Shown: positions 1 through 5,861 of the stretch, one piece after another | Layout of the letters: every line of letters begins with the position of its first letter | Position numbering within the stretch: position 1 is the first letter of the stretch | Origin: CG03 sp034660675 | GTDB lineage: Bacteria > CG03 | NCBI GenBank assembly: GCA_034660675.1 | Contig: JAYEJT010000168.1 | Span: forward strand, 1-6,820 | Direction: 5' to 3' | Length of the DNA stretch: 6,820 bases | Translations under genes and position numbers: made by a program | Notes under the pieces: generated by a model | What the model was told of the DNA's origin: nothing | The model's input: only the letters and a program-made list of their open reading frames with translations | Database searches by the model: none

Positions 1-3000
1 TTAACAAATACTCTGACAATATCACTTCTCTAATCCCGGAAGTACCTGCAGAACTCTCTGCGAAATGGCTTTCGAGCAGTTTTGGGGAAATATTTTTCCG
101 GAGAACCGCAACAATCTTAAGCGGGGTTAGCTCATCTTTGATTGCGTTTAATTCCCTGTAGACCGTTTTTGCCGTCTGTTTCGGCAGAGCGCCTTCCCCG
201 AAACGCCTGATCACCTTCAGGAGAAAACTCTCCTGCTCATCGGTATATTTTCTGTAATCCTTCACCGCTTTCAGAATCCCCAGTATGAGGGTCACGCTGT
301 CTCTGCCTCCCTTGCCTTTCATCCGCGGCAAATCTTCGGTTGTGGCATATTCAAATTCCGCTTTGTTTTTATCTAAAAGTTCATAGAAATCACCGCCTAA
401 TTTTTCCTTTTTTGTATCGGCTCTCACTTCCATAATTCCGGCGGATGTGACAAAATCCAGCTCTTCCGGCGACCCGCTTTCGCCTGCCATATAAAATTTA
501 TGAAGCTTGCCTTTTTTGAAATAAGTAATGAGACGGCCTCCCTGATCTTTGTGTTTCCTCGCCGTACGGGATTTTTTAGGAATTCGCTTTATCCTGTCAA
601 ACATATCAGGATTTGTGTCTCTCAAATCCTTTATGATTCTGAGATATTTTAACTCGCTGTTTGCCGCGCCGTCTTCTCCCGTAATTGTTTTCACAGACAT
701 TAACCTGTCAAAAAGCTCATGCGATCCGACCGGCTCCCCTTCGGTTAACAGCAAAGCGTCAGCGCCCAGCATTGTTATGAATGTGTGAATTTTTGCTTCG
801 GCAGCTTCTTTAAGTTTTATCTCCGTGTTTGCCTGTACGGTCGGGAAAAAATTATATGTGTGAACCTTATCAAACTTTGTGTCTATCCTGTTGATTCGCC
901 CCACTCTCTGCATAAGCCTTGTGGGGTTCCACGGAATATCATAATTGATAACCGTGTTCGCGCGGTGAAGATTCACTCCCTCGGACAGCACCTCAGTCGC
1001 AATGAGTATGCGATAATCATTTTCGGGGCGTCTCGCGTTCGCGTCAAAATTTGATATAACTTTTTCTCTGATTTTGGCGTTAGAAGCGCTTGTGTAAAGA
1101 AGCGCCTGCCGGCCTTCGAGACAGCCGGCAATGTATTCCGCAGTTTCTTTTGATTCCGTAAAAATAATAAATTTGTTATGTCTCAAAACCGGACTCGTTT
1201 TTATCGCATGTTTAAGCTCCAGAATTTTCGGGTCCCGGCGCACTTCGTTCCATAATGCTTTTATCTCTTTAAGCGCGGCTATATCCTTTTCCAGATCTTT
1301 TCTCAAATTTTCATTGAATTCTTTTGCGGGATATTTTTCTGCCTTATCCGCGTCAATAAGTTTCTCCACCGCCGAATCGTTATCAGCCTCAAGAAACTCG
1401 TATATTTTGTTTGAGTGTTTTTTGCTGACATACACATACCCCTTATCCAGCTCTTTCAAAAAACGCTCATTTGAAACAATAAATCTGTCTATGCTCTTTC
1501 TGAACGCGAAAAAACTGCTCTCAAGACGCTTTATCAGGATGATCTTCATTATCTTTCCCATATTCGTCTGGCCTATCTTTTCCGGCTGGGACACGCCGCC
1601 CGTATAATAGAGCATCGGCTTATATCTCGCGCATTCAAGTTTGTTAGTTATTACCGCTATCGTTTTGTTGAATATTTTATCTTCCTGTTCATCCAGTTTG
1701 TAGTACAGCGGACGGGGAGGAGCGACATCGGGAAATTTCAACTTCTGTTTTTTTAAATCATTTTCAAAATATTTTTCCACTTCGGAGCGCGTACGCCGCA
1801 CCATTAAATATTTCAGCACTTTTTCTCTGACATCTCCTGCTATATGTCTGCTTATTTTCAAATAATCTTCCCTGTTTCTCTGTCTATCCAGCCCTTTTAA
1901 TTTTTTAGCCATTTTAGAAAAAAAACTTTCCAAATCCGGCATATTCGGAATAGCGCTTTTACGTGAATTCTGAAATAATTTTATCTGGCTTAAAATATCT
2001 TTGGGCGTGTTATTATACGGTGTCGCGGTTATGAGAATTATTCTTTTGCCTCTGCATATCTGAGCTAATTTTTCGTAAGTCACATTATCTTCGGATCTGA
2101 AGCGATGAGCCTCGTCAATGAAAATATTTTTATACTTTTCAACGCCTCTTTTTATTAACGCGTCCAACTTGCCGATAGACTCAAAATCAGAGTGCACCCT
2201 GAAATCCGAAAATATGTTTTTCCACGACCCTGGATTATTTTCATCAATCAAAACCGGAGGCGCTATCACAAGATTTCTTCCGTCAAGCTGAGAGGCCAGC
2301 ATAGCGGAAATATAAGTTTTTCCCAAGCCCACAACATCCGATATAAAAACCCCGCCGTATTCTTCAAGAATCCGCTTCGCGTTCAGCACGGCCTGTTCCT
2401 GATATTCAAATCTTTTAAAATTAGCGGGACGATATTTATAAAATAAATCTTCCTGGCGGTTCAGATCATCCTTAAAATATTCATACAGGCATTTCAAATA
2501 AAGTTCAAACGGCGTAATCTCATCGTTCAGCCATGTTTTGTTCTGTATTGTTTCCCTGTATTTGTCGCTCACATCAACGGCATCCGCCCACAATTCCTCA
2601 AACTTGACTTTTGCGTAATCGTAATCCGCTCTGTTTTTTAACTCCACATTGAATTCAAGATTATCCACGAGCCCGGCTCTGCTGAAGTTACTGGAACCTG
2701 TTATTACCCGGCCATTATCCCTGTCGTCTTCCTTAAAAGACATTATGTAAACTTTCGCATGAATATTCTGTGACGGATACGCTTTTATTTCAAGTTTACC
2801 CGATTGAAGCCATTCAAGAAATTTCCGGACGCCGTCTTCCGTTACTTTGCTGTCTTCCGAATTATCCATTTCAGATTCCACACGGCCTGAAAATTTTTCT
2901 TTCACTTCCGCGTGTGAAAATTGGAGAGACTGCTGTCTCTGAGCCTCCGCAAGCCTCACCGTTTCGGCGTCAGTGCCTATACCTATCAGAATTCGTATTT

Positions 3001-3160
3001 TTTCCGTATTCTCAAACGATTTGTAAAGTTTGTAAAAGCCGCTCGTAAAAAAATAACCCACAAGGACGTCAAAATCCTTTGTGTCTTTTATCAGAACCTT
3101 AAACCTGTCCAGCAGATTCCGGCCGTTCTCATTTGTTATAAATGTTAAATCGGAACTCAT
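1..3160 (-). CDS. PLD-like nuclease / SNF2-type SF2 helicase fusion (partial, C-terminus off the left edge)
   Basis: A single uninterrupted frame of 1053 codons starts at ATG 3160-3158 and is still open at position 2. Residues about 20-200 look like a phospholipase D-type nuclease domain: IHAKVY has the H-x-K pair at H134/K136, followed by GSSNFS (N158) and E169. Only one such motif is present, so the active site would need a dimer, as in NgoFVII- or Nuc-type enzymes. An SF2/SNF2 helicase follows: Q-motif-like FEYQEQAV (251-258), Walker A DVVGLGKT (275-282), DEAH (349-352), TATP (378-381), motif IV KFIIFTES (663-670), motif V ATEVLSEGVNL (721-731) and motif VI QRVGRINRID (751-760). About 280 residues separate the two RecA lobes. 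The tail (830-1053) is not recognised. An in-frame TAA lies 9 bases upstream, so ATG 3160 is the first possible start. It probably acts as a DNA translocase-nuclease, perhaps in defence; substrate and role are inference. A DNA repair role is the alternative. Confidence 0.9.
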   Translation of the reverse strand, partial: MSSDLTFITNENGRNLLDRFKVLIKDTKDFDVLVGYFFTSGFYKLYKSFENTEKIRILIGIGTDAETVRLAEAQRQQSLQFSHAEVKEKFSGRVESEMDNSEDSKVTEDGVRKFLEWLQSGKLEIKAYPSQNIHAKVYIMSFKEDDRDNGRVITGSSNFSRAGLVDNLEFNVELKNRADYDYAKVKFEELWADAVDVSDKYRETIQNKTWLNDEITPFELYLKCLYEYFKDDLNRQEDLFYKYRPANFKRFEYQEQAVLNAKRILEEYGGVFISDVVGLGKTYISAMLASQLDGRNLVIAPPVLIDENNPGSWKNIFSDFRVHSDFESIGKLDALIKRGVEKYKNIFIDEAHRFRSEDNVTYEKLAQICRGKRIILITATPYNNTPKDILSQIKLFQNSRKSAIPNMPDLESFFSKMAKKLKGLDRQRNREDYLKISRHIAGDVREKVLKYLMVRRTRSEVEKYFENDLKKQKLKFPDVAPPRPLYYKLDEQEDKIFNKTIAVITNKLECARYKPMLYYTGGVSQPEKIGQTNMGKIMKIILIKRLESSFFAFRKSIDRFIVSNERFLKELDKGYVYVSKKHSNKIYEFLEADNDSAVEKLIDADKAEKYPAKEFNENLRKDLEKDIAALKEIKALWNEVRRDPKILELKHAIKTSPVLRHNKFIIFTESKETAEYIAGCLEGRQALLYTSASNAKIREKVISNFDANARRPENDYRILIATEVLSEGVNLHRANTVINYDIPWNPTRLMQRVGRINRIDTKFDKVHTYNFFPTVQANTEIKLKEAAEAKIHTFITMLGADALLLTEGEPVGSHELFDRLMSVKTITGEDGAANSELKYLRIIKDLRDTNPDMFDRIKRIPKKSRTARKHKDQGGRLITYFKKGKLHKFYMAGESGSPEELDFVTSAGIMEVRADTKKEKLGGDFYELLDKNKAEFEYATTEDLPRMKGKGGRDSVTLILGILKAVKDYRKYTDEQESFLLKVIRRFGEGALPKQTAKTVYRELNAIKDELTPLKIVAVLRKNISPKLLESHFAESSAGTSGIREVILSEYLL

Positions 3161-3165
3161 ATCAC

Positions 3166-3195
3166 ATTATAATCAATAGCGGCGACGCTAAGCAA
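3166..3195 (-). promoter_or_regulatory. Putative promoter of the PLD-helicase gene, abutting its start codon
   Basis: On the minus strand a perfect TATAAT (3166-3171) follows TTGCTT (3190-3195, matching the first three bases of TTGACA) with an 18-base spacer. The -10 box ends five bases before the ATG (3160), so transcription would begin at or next to the start codon. No Shine-Dalgarno sequence is present in the gap GTGAT. The box is seen directly; promoter activity is inferred. Confidence 0.5.
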
Positions 3196-3202
3196 GAAGA
3201 TA

Positions 3203-3241
3203 TTTACAGTATCAATAAGAACCGTTCCTATTGGTTTACAG
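3203..3241. repeat. 21-bp near-perfect palindrome framed by TTTACAG direct repeats (possible operator)
   Basis: Arms CAATAAGAAC (3213-3222) and GTTCCTATTG (3224-3233) are inverted copies with one mismatch around a single central base. Two identical heptamers, TTTACAG at 3203-3209 and 3235-3241, lie either side in direct orientation, 32 bp apart, about three helical turns. The block sits between the hisF stop and the putative -35 box of the PLD-helicase. As RNA it could fold into an 8-bp stem, but no U-tract follows, so an operator is more likely than an intrinsic terminator. Which protein would bind it is unknown. Confidence 0.55.
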
Positions 3242-3249
3242 CGGCTCTT

Positions 3250-4017
3250 CTATACCGATGCGACTTCAATGCCTTTGGACGCCAGGTATTCCTTAACCTG
3301 CTTTATGCTGAAAGTTCTAAAATGGAAAACCGACGCCGCAAGCAGAACATCGGCATGCCCTTCGGTAACGGCTGAATAGAAATGTTCAAGTTTACCCGCG
3401 CCGCCCGACGCGATAACAGGAAGCCCCACGGCATCGGCTATCTTTCTTGTAAAATCAATATCGTATCCGTTCAAGGTGCCGTCACCATCCATGCTCGTGG
3501 GCAATATTGTTCCGGCGCCGCGGCGCTGACATTCTTGAGCCCACCGGACAGCATCTTTCCCGAAAGATTTTGTCCCGCCCGACACAACCACATCAAAACC
3601 CGACGGCATAGCGGCATCCCGTTTGCCGTCAATGGCTATGGTTATGACACCCGAACCGAACCTTGTGGCGGCCTCTTCTATCAGAGCAGGATTTTTGAGC
3701 GCGGCGCTGTTAATAGACACTTTGGAAGCGCCCGCTCCAAGGACATCTTCTATATCCTTCATTGAAGCAATTCCCCCACCGACGGTGAGAGGGATGGTTA
3801 TCACCGATGAAACGTTTTTCACCCATTCCAACCTCGTTTTACGGTTCTCCAGCGTCGCCGCTATGTCAAGCATGGCCAGCTCATCGGCGCCTTCCTTCTG
3901 ATAGAACTTCGCGTTCTCAACAGGATCGCCCGCATCTTTCAGATTAATAAAATTCACACCTTTAACAACCCGCCCGTCCTTCATGTCCAGACAGGGCATA
4001 ATTTTAATCGCTCTCAT
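3250..4017 (-). CDS. hisF: Imidazole glycerol phosphate synthase, cyclase subunit HisF
   Basis: HisF uses ammonia delivered by the glutaminase HisH to convert PRFAR into imidazole glycerol phosphate and AICAR, linking histidine and purine synthesis in the cytoplasm. The 255-residue product has the usual family length and is a (beta-alpha)8 barrel. Both catalytic aspartates are at their standard numbers: D11 in CLDMKDGRVVKG and D130 in AIDGKR. Phosphate-binding segments are TVGGGI (78-83), SINSAA (101-106), TSMDGDGT (174-181) and ASGGAG near 203-208, and the C-terminal ASVFHF block is present. The start follows an AAGGAG site with nine bases of spacing. HisF is preferred over the related HisA because of the N-terminal block and ASVFHF. 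Compared with the well-studied Thermotoga enzyme, the barrel gate residues read K5, E46, K99 and T170 (aligning with E167), so the gate glutamate is lost. No hisH or other his gene is in the window. Confidence 0.95.
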   Translation of the reverse strand: MRAIKIMPCLDMKDGRVVKGVNFINLKDAGDPVENAKFYQKEGADELAMLDIAATLENRKTRLEWVKNVSSVITIPLTVGGGIASMKDIEDVLGAGASKVSINSAALKNPALIEEAATRFGSGVITIAIDGKRDAAMPSGFDVVVSGGTKSFGKDAVRWAQECQRRGAGTILPTSMDGDGTLNGYDIDFTRKIADAVGLPVIASGGAGKLEHFYSAVTEGHADVLLAASVFHFRTFSIKQVKEYLASKGIEVASV

Positions 4018-4026
4018 ATCAATTTT

Positions 4027-4032
4027 CTCCTT
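4027..4032 (-). promoter_or_regulatory. Ribosome binding site of hisF
   Basis: AAGGAG on the minus strand, nine bases before ATG 4017. It is the clearest Shine-Dalgarno match in the window and fixes the hisF start. Confidence 0.8.
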
Positions 4033-4037
4033 TTCAA

Positions 4038-4054
4038 TTGGGAATGATTCCTAA
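4038..4054. repeat. 17-bp dyad in the hisF leader (possible operator)
   Basis: The plus-strand sequence TTGGGAATGATTCCTAA is symmetrical around position 4046 except for one mismatched pair (4040/4052), with the core GGAAT-G-ATTCC perfect. It lies between the putative -10 box and the hisF ribosome binding site. The one-base centre is too tight for a long RNA hairpin, so binding by a dimeric repressor is the likelier use. No regulator can be named. Confidence 0.4.
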
Positions 4055-4093
4055 TGTCTTAATCAGTAATCCCCTTTTTTCAATGTTGCCCGA

Positions 4094-4120
4094 ATTATAC
4101 AGAATTTCCAAGCCTTTGAA
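4094..4120 (-). promoter_or_regulatory. Putative promoter of hisF
   Basis: A perfect TATAAT (4094-4099) on the minus strand lies 15 bases from TTCAAA (4115-4120), a four-of-six match to TTGACA. The spacer is shorter than the usual 17. It sits just beyond the stop of the P-loop gene and would give a leader of about 70 bases carrying the 17-bp dyad. This suggests hisF can be transcribed separately from the genes upstream. Confidence 0.45.
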
Positions 4121-4122
4121 TT

Positions 4123-4698
4123 TTATTTGGCGCTGACGATTTTGCGGCAGAGTCTCGTCAGGTCAGGGAGCCAGCGGTCTTTCTTCGCGGGGTTGAGTTT
4201 GACCAGCTTCACGCCGAACTCTTCGCACATATCCAATATGAGCTTGTCAATTTTCAGCTGGAAAGCCAGCGTCGTATCCCTGAAACCGTCTTCCTCTATC
4301 TGCCCGTTATTCTGCGGGGGAACGTATATCAGGTAATCATATGAGTCCACCCATTCCCTGACCAGCGGTTCTATAACAGAGTCCCGCCCAACGGCATTCA
4401 CATAATAAGCGTAGTTATCCAGAACAGATCTGTCGCAGATGAGAGTTTTGAGCCCCTTTCCTTTTTCGCTGTGCCTGGCCGCGAGCCAGTTGAGCTCCTT
4501 GGTTATCTGCGTAAAAAGAATCCATCTCTGTCCGTTTTTTGTCGTGTCTTTATTGACGGCGAAAGGACAGTTACGGGCTATTTCATGCAGAGCGTCGGAA
4601 TCGGCGCCTTTCATTTTCAGCTTTCCCGCCAACTGATACATCAGCGTCGTCTTTCCCACACCGTGGGTTCCTATGAATGCTATCTTTATGAGTTTCAT
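4123..4698 (-). CDS. P-loop NTPase of the AAA_28 / NadR-kinase-like type, function unknown
   Basis: The product is 191 residues from ATG 4698; a TTG one codon earlier is possible but less likely. Walker A is GTHGVGKTT (10-18). HEIARNCPF (about 38-46) and the following Q-rich helix resemble the AAA_28 family. ICDRSVLDNYAYY (87-99) carries a Walker-B-like Asp with the DRS signature typical of thymidylate and deoxynucleoside kinases. DGFRDT (137-142) looks like a lid with an arginine. There is no second domain, signal peptide or membrane segment. The fold predicts ATP- or GTP-dependent phosphoryl transfer on a small molecule or nucleotide, but the substrate cannot be read from sequence. A link to NAD metabolism through similarity to the NadR kinase domain and the nearby nadA is only a guess. 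The ribosome binding site is weak, with no GGAG within 15 bases of the start. The gene lies 74 bases after mnmA and may belong to the same transcript. Confidence 0.85.
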   Translation of the reverse strand: MKLIKIAFIGTHGVGKTTLMYQLAGKLKMKGADSDALHEIARNCPFAVNKDTTKNGQRWILFTQITKELNWLAARHSEKGKGLKTLICDRSVLDNYAYYVNAVGRDSVIEPLVREWVDSYDYLIYVPPQNNGQIEEDGFRDTTLAFQLKIDKLILDMCEEFGVKLVKLNPAKKDRWLPDLTRLCRKIVSAK

Positions 4699-4720
4699 CA
4701 ATTTTACTTTAGCAAATCCC

Positions 4721-4739
4721 TGTATTTAAACGAAATACA
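4721..4739. repeat. Small AT-rich hairpin upstream of the P-loop gene
   Basis: TGTATTT (4721-4727) and AAATACA (4733-4739) form a perfect 7-bp stem with a five-base loop. It is A+T-rich and followed on the minus strand by GGGATTTG rather than a U-run, so it is not a convincing terminator. It may modulate the leader of the P-loop gene or be chance. Confidence 0.3.
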
Positions 4740-4760
4740 CCGGGGTATAGTGCCTGGCTT

Positions 4761-4778
4761 TCAGTTATTCAGTTATTC
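4761..4778. repeat. Tandem octamer TCAGTTAT x2 over the mnmA stop codon
   Basis: TCAGTTAT occurs at 4761-4768 and again at 4769-4776, with two further matching bases. The mnmA stop (TAA, 4773-4775) falls in the second copy, and the duplication supplies another in-frame stop (TGA) shortly after it. It probably arose by slippage; no function is evident. Confidence 0.6.
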
Positions 4779-5837
4779 CAGATCAGCACCAGCTTCAGGA
4801 GTCCCTATGATGCCGCCGCCGAGAACGGTGTCACCGTCATAAAAAACGGCGGCCTGACCCGGAGCTGGCGACCGCTGAGGTCTGTCAAAAGTGATGGTAG
4901 CCTTTCCTCCGGCGGAGGGCTCGATCAAAGCGCTCTGTTCGCTGTGCTTGTATCTGATCCGCACTTTCGCGCGAAGAGGCACCGTCAATTTTGCCCTGTC
5001 TATCCAGTTGATATTTCCTGCAACAATAACTCTGTGCATAAGCTCTTCCGCGGACCCGATGATAACAGCGTTTTTTTTCGCGTCTATTTCCGTGACATAA
5101 CGCAACGCCCCGTGCGCGCCTATGCCTTTCCTCTGGCCAATCGTGTAATACGCAAGACCATAGTGTTTTCCGGTAATATTCCCGTCGCTGTCAATTATAT
5201 CCCCGGGGCGAAATCCGCCGGCAATGCCGCGCGCTTTCATGAAATCCTGATATTTGCCGTTGACAAAACATATCTCCTGGCTTTCCTTCTTGTCGTGGAT
5301 TTTCATATTCAGTTTTTTCGCGATACGGCGGGTTTCAGCTTTTGTGATTTCCGTGAGAGGGAAAACTATGCTTTTTAACTGCTCCTGTTTGAGTGAAAAA
5401 AGAAAATAAGACTGATCTTTGTCTTTGTCTTCAGCCTTTTTCAGAATACTCCTTCCTTTTTTAGCATCATAAACCACTCGTGCGTAATGGCCAGTGGCCA
5501 GAGAATCAGCGCCCAACTCTTTCGCCTTATCAAGCAGTTTTCCGAATTTAATTTCCCTGTTGCACACAACGCAGGGATTGGGCGTCTTGCCGCGGGAGTA
5601 CTCATCGCAGAAATAATTTATAACTTTTTTCTCAAACTGTTTTTCGCAATCCACAATGTAAAAAGGGATGTTCAGTTTTGCGGCCACAGCCCGCGCGTCT
5701 TCCGCAGCCCGCTCGGCGCCCGGGAAAAGATTCATATTTAAAGCTATGACATCAAAGCCCTTTTCTATGAGCAAAGCGGCAGCAACAGCGGAATCAACAC
5801 CTCCGCTGAAAGCGACCGCTATTTTTTTCTTCCGCAT
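4773..5837 (-). CDS. mnmA: tRNA-uridine 2-sulfurtransferase MnmA (TrmU)
   Basis: MnmA activates U34 of the tRNAs for Lys, Glu and Gln with ATP and transfers sulfur from a persulfide relay to give s2U34. The 354-residue protein is full length. The N-terminal PP-loop reads SGGVDS (11-16). PNPCVVC (86-92) gives the catalytic C92, equivalent to E. coli C102, and SQEIC places the second catalytic cysteine at C190, equivalent to C199. KDQSYFL (140-146) and TIGQRKGIG (232-240) are family hallmarks leading into the C-terminal beta-barrel. The segment after NMNL (about 34-46) is shorter than in E. coli MnmA, where a longer loop containing a cysteine occurs. The ATG at 5837 gives the expected MRKKKIAVAFSGG start, yet no Shine-Dalgarno is seen in the 24-base gap after nadA, so translation may depend on ribosomes finishing nadA. 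The sulfur donor (IscS-type desulfurase) is not encoded in the window. Confidence 0.96.
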   Translation of the reverse strand: MRKKKIAVAFSGGVDSAVAAALLIEKGFDVIALNMNLFPGAERAAEDARAVAAKLNIPFYIVDCEKQFEKKVINYFCDEYSRGKTPNPCVVCNREIKFGKLLDKAKELGADSLATGHYARVVYDAKKGRSILKKAEDKDKDQSYFLFSLKQEQLKSIVFPLTEITKAETRRIAKKLNMKIHDKKESQEICFVNGKYQDFMKARGIAGGFRPGDIIDSDGNITGKHYGLAYYTIGQRKGIGAHGALRYVTEIDAKKNAVIIGSAEELMHRVIVAGNINWIDRAKLTVPLRAKVRIRYKHSEQSALIEPSAGGKATITFDRPQRSPAPGQAAVFYDGDTVLGGGIIGTPEAGADLE

Positions 5838-5861
5838 CAGAATAAAACGGCGCGCAACCGG

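Noticed and set aside
1..3. TTA at the left edge reads as TAA on the minus strand and could be the stop of the helicase
   Set aside because: The helicase frame has codon boundaries at 2-4 and 5-7 (TTA Leu, TTG Leu), so this TAA is out of frame. The gene is still open at the window edge.
1131..1607. 158-codon plus-strand open frame
   Set aside because: It lies wholly antisense to the helicase domain, is serine- and phenylalanine-rich as expected of a reverse-complement shadow, and shows no recognisable motif.
1..3160. A frameshift or break in the helicase, as the frame is so long
   Set aside because: Translation by hand from ATG 3160 gives 1053 continuous residues with nuclease and helicase motifs in order and no internal stop.
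3213..3233. Palindrome after hisF as a rho-independent terminator
   Set aside because: The RNA stem would be followed by AUACUGUAAAUAUC, with no U-tract, so it does not meet the usual form. It is kept as a possible operator.
3382..3765. 127-codon plus-strand open frame
   Set aside because: It is antisense to hisF, whose catalytic residues and length are clear, so this is a shadow.
4699..4701. TTG as the start of the P-loop gene
   Set aside because: An ATG follows immediately, neither codon has a better ribosome binding site, and ATG is the more common initiator.
4721..4739. 7-bp hairpin as the terminator of nadA-mnmA
   Set aside because: The stem is A+T-rich and followed by GGGATTTG instead of a run of U, so termination is unlikely.
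4944..5378. 144-codon plus-strand open frame
   Set aside because: It is antisense to the well-supported mnmA, with no motif and no convincing ribosome binding site.
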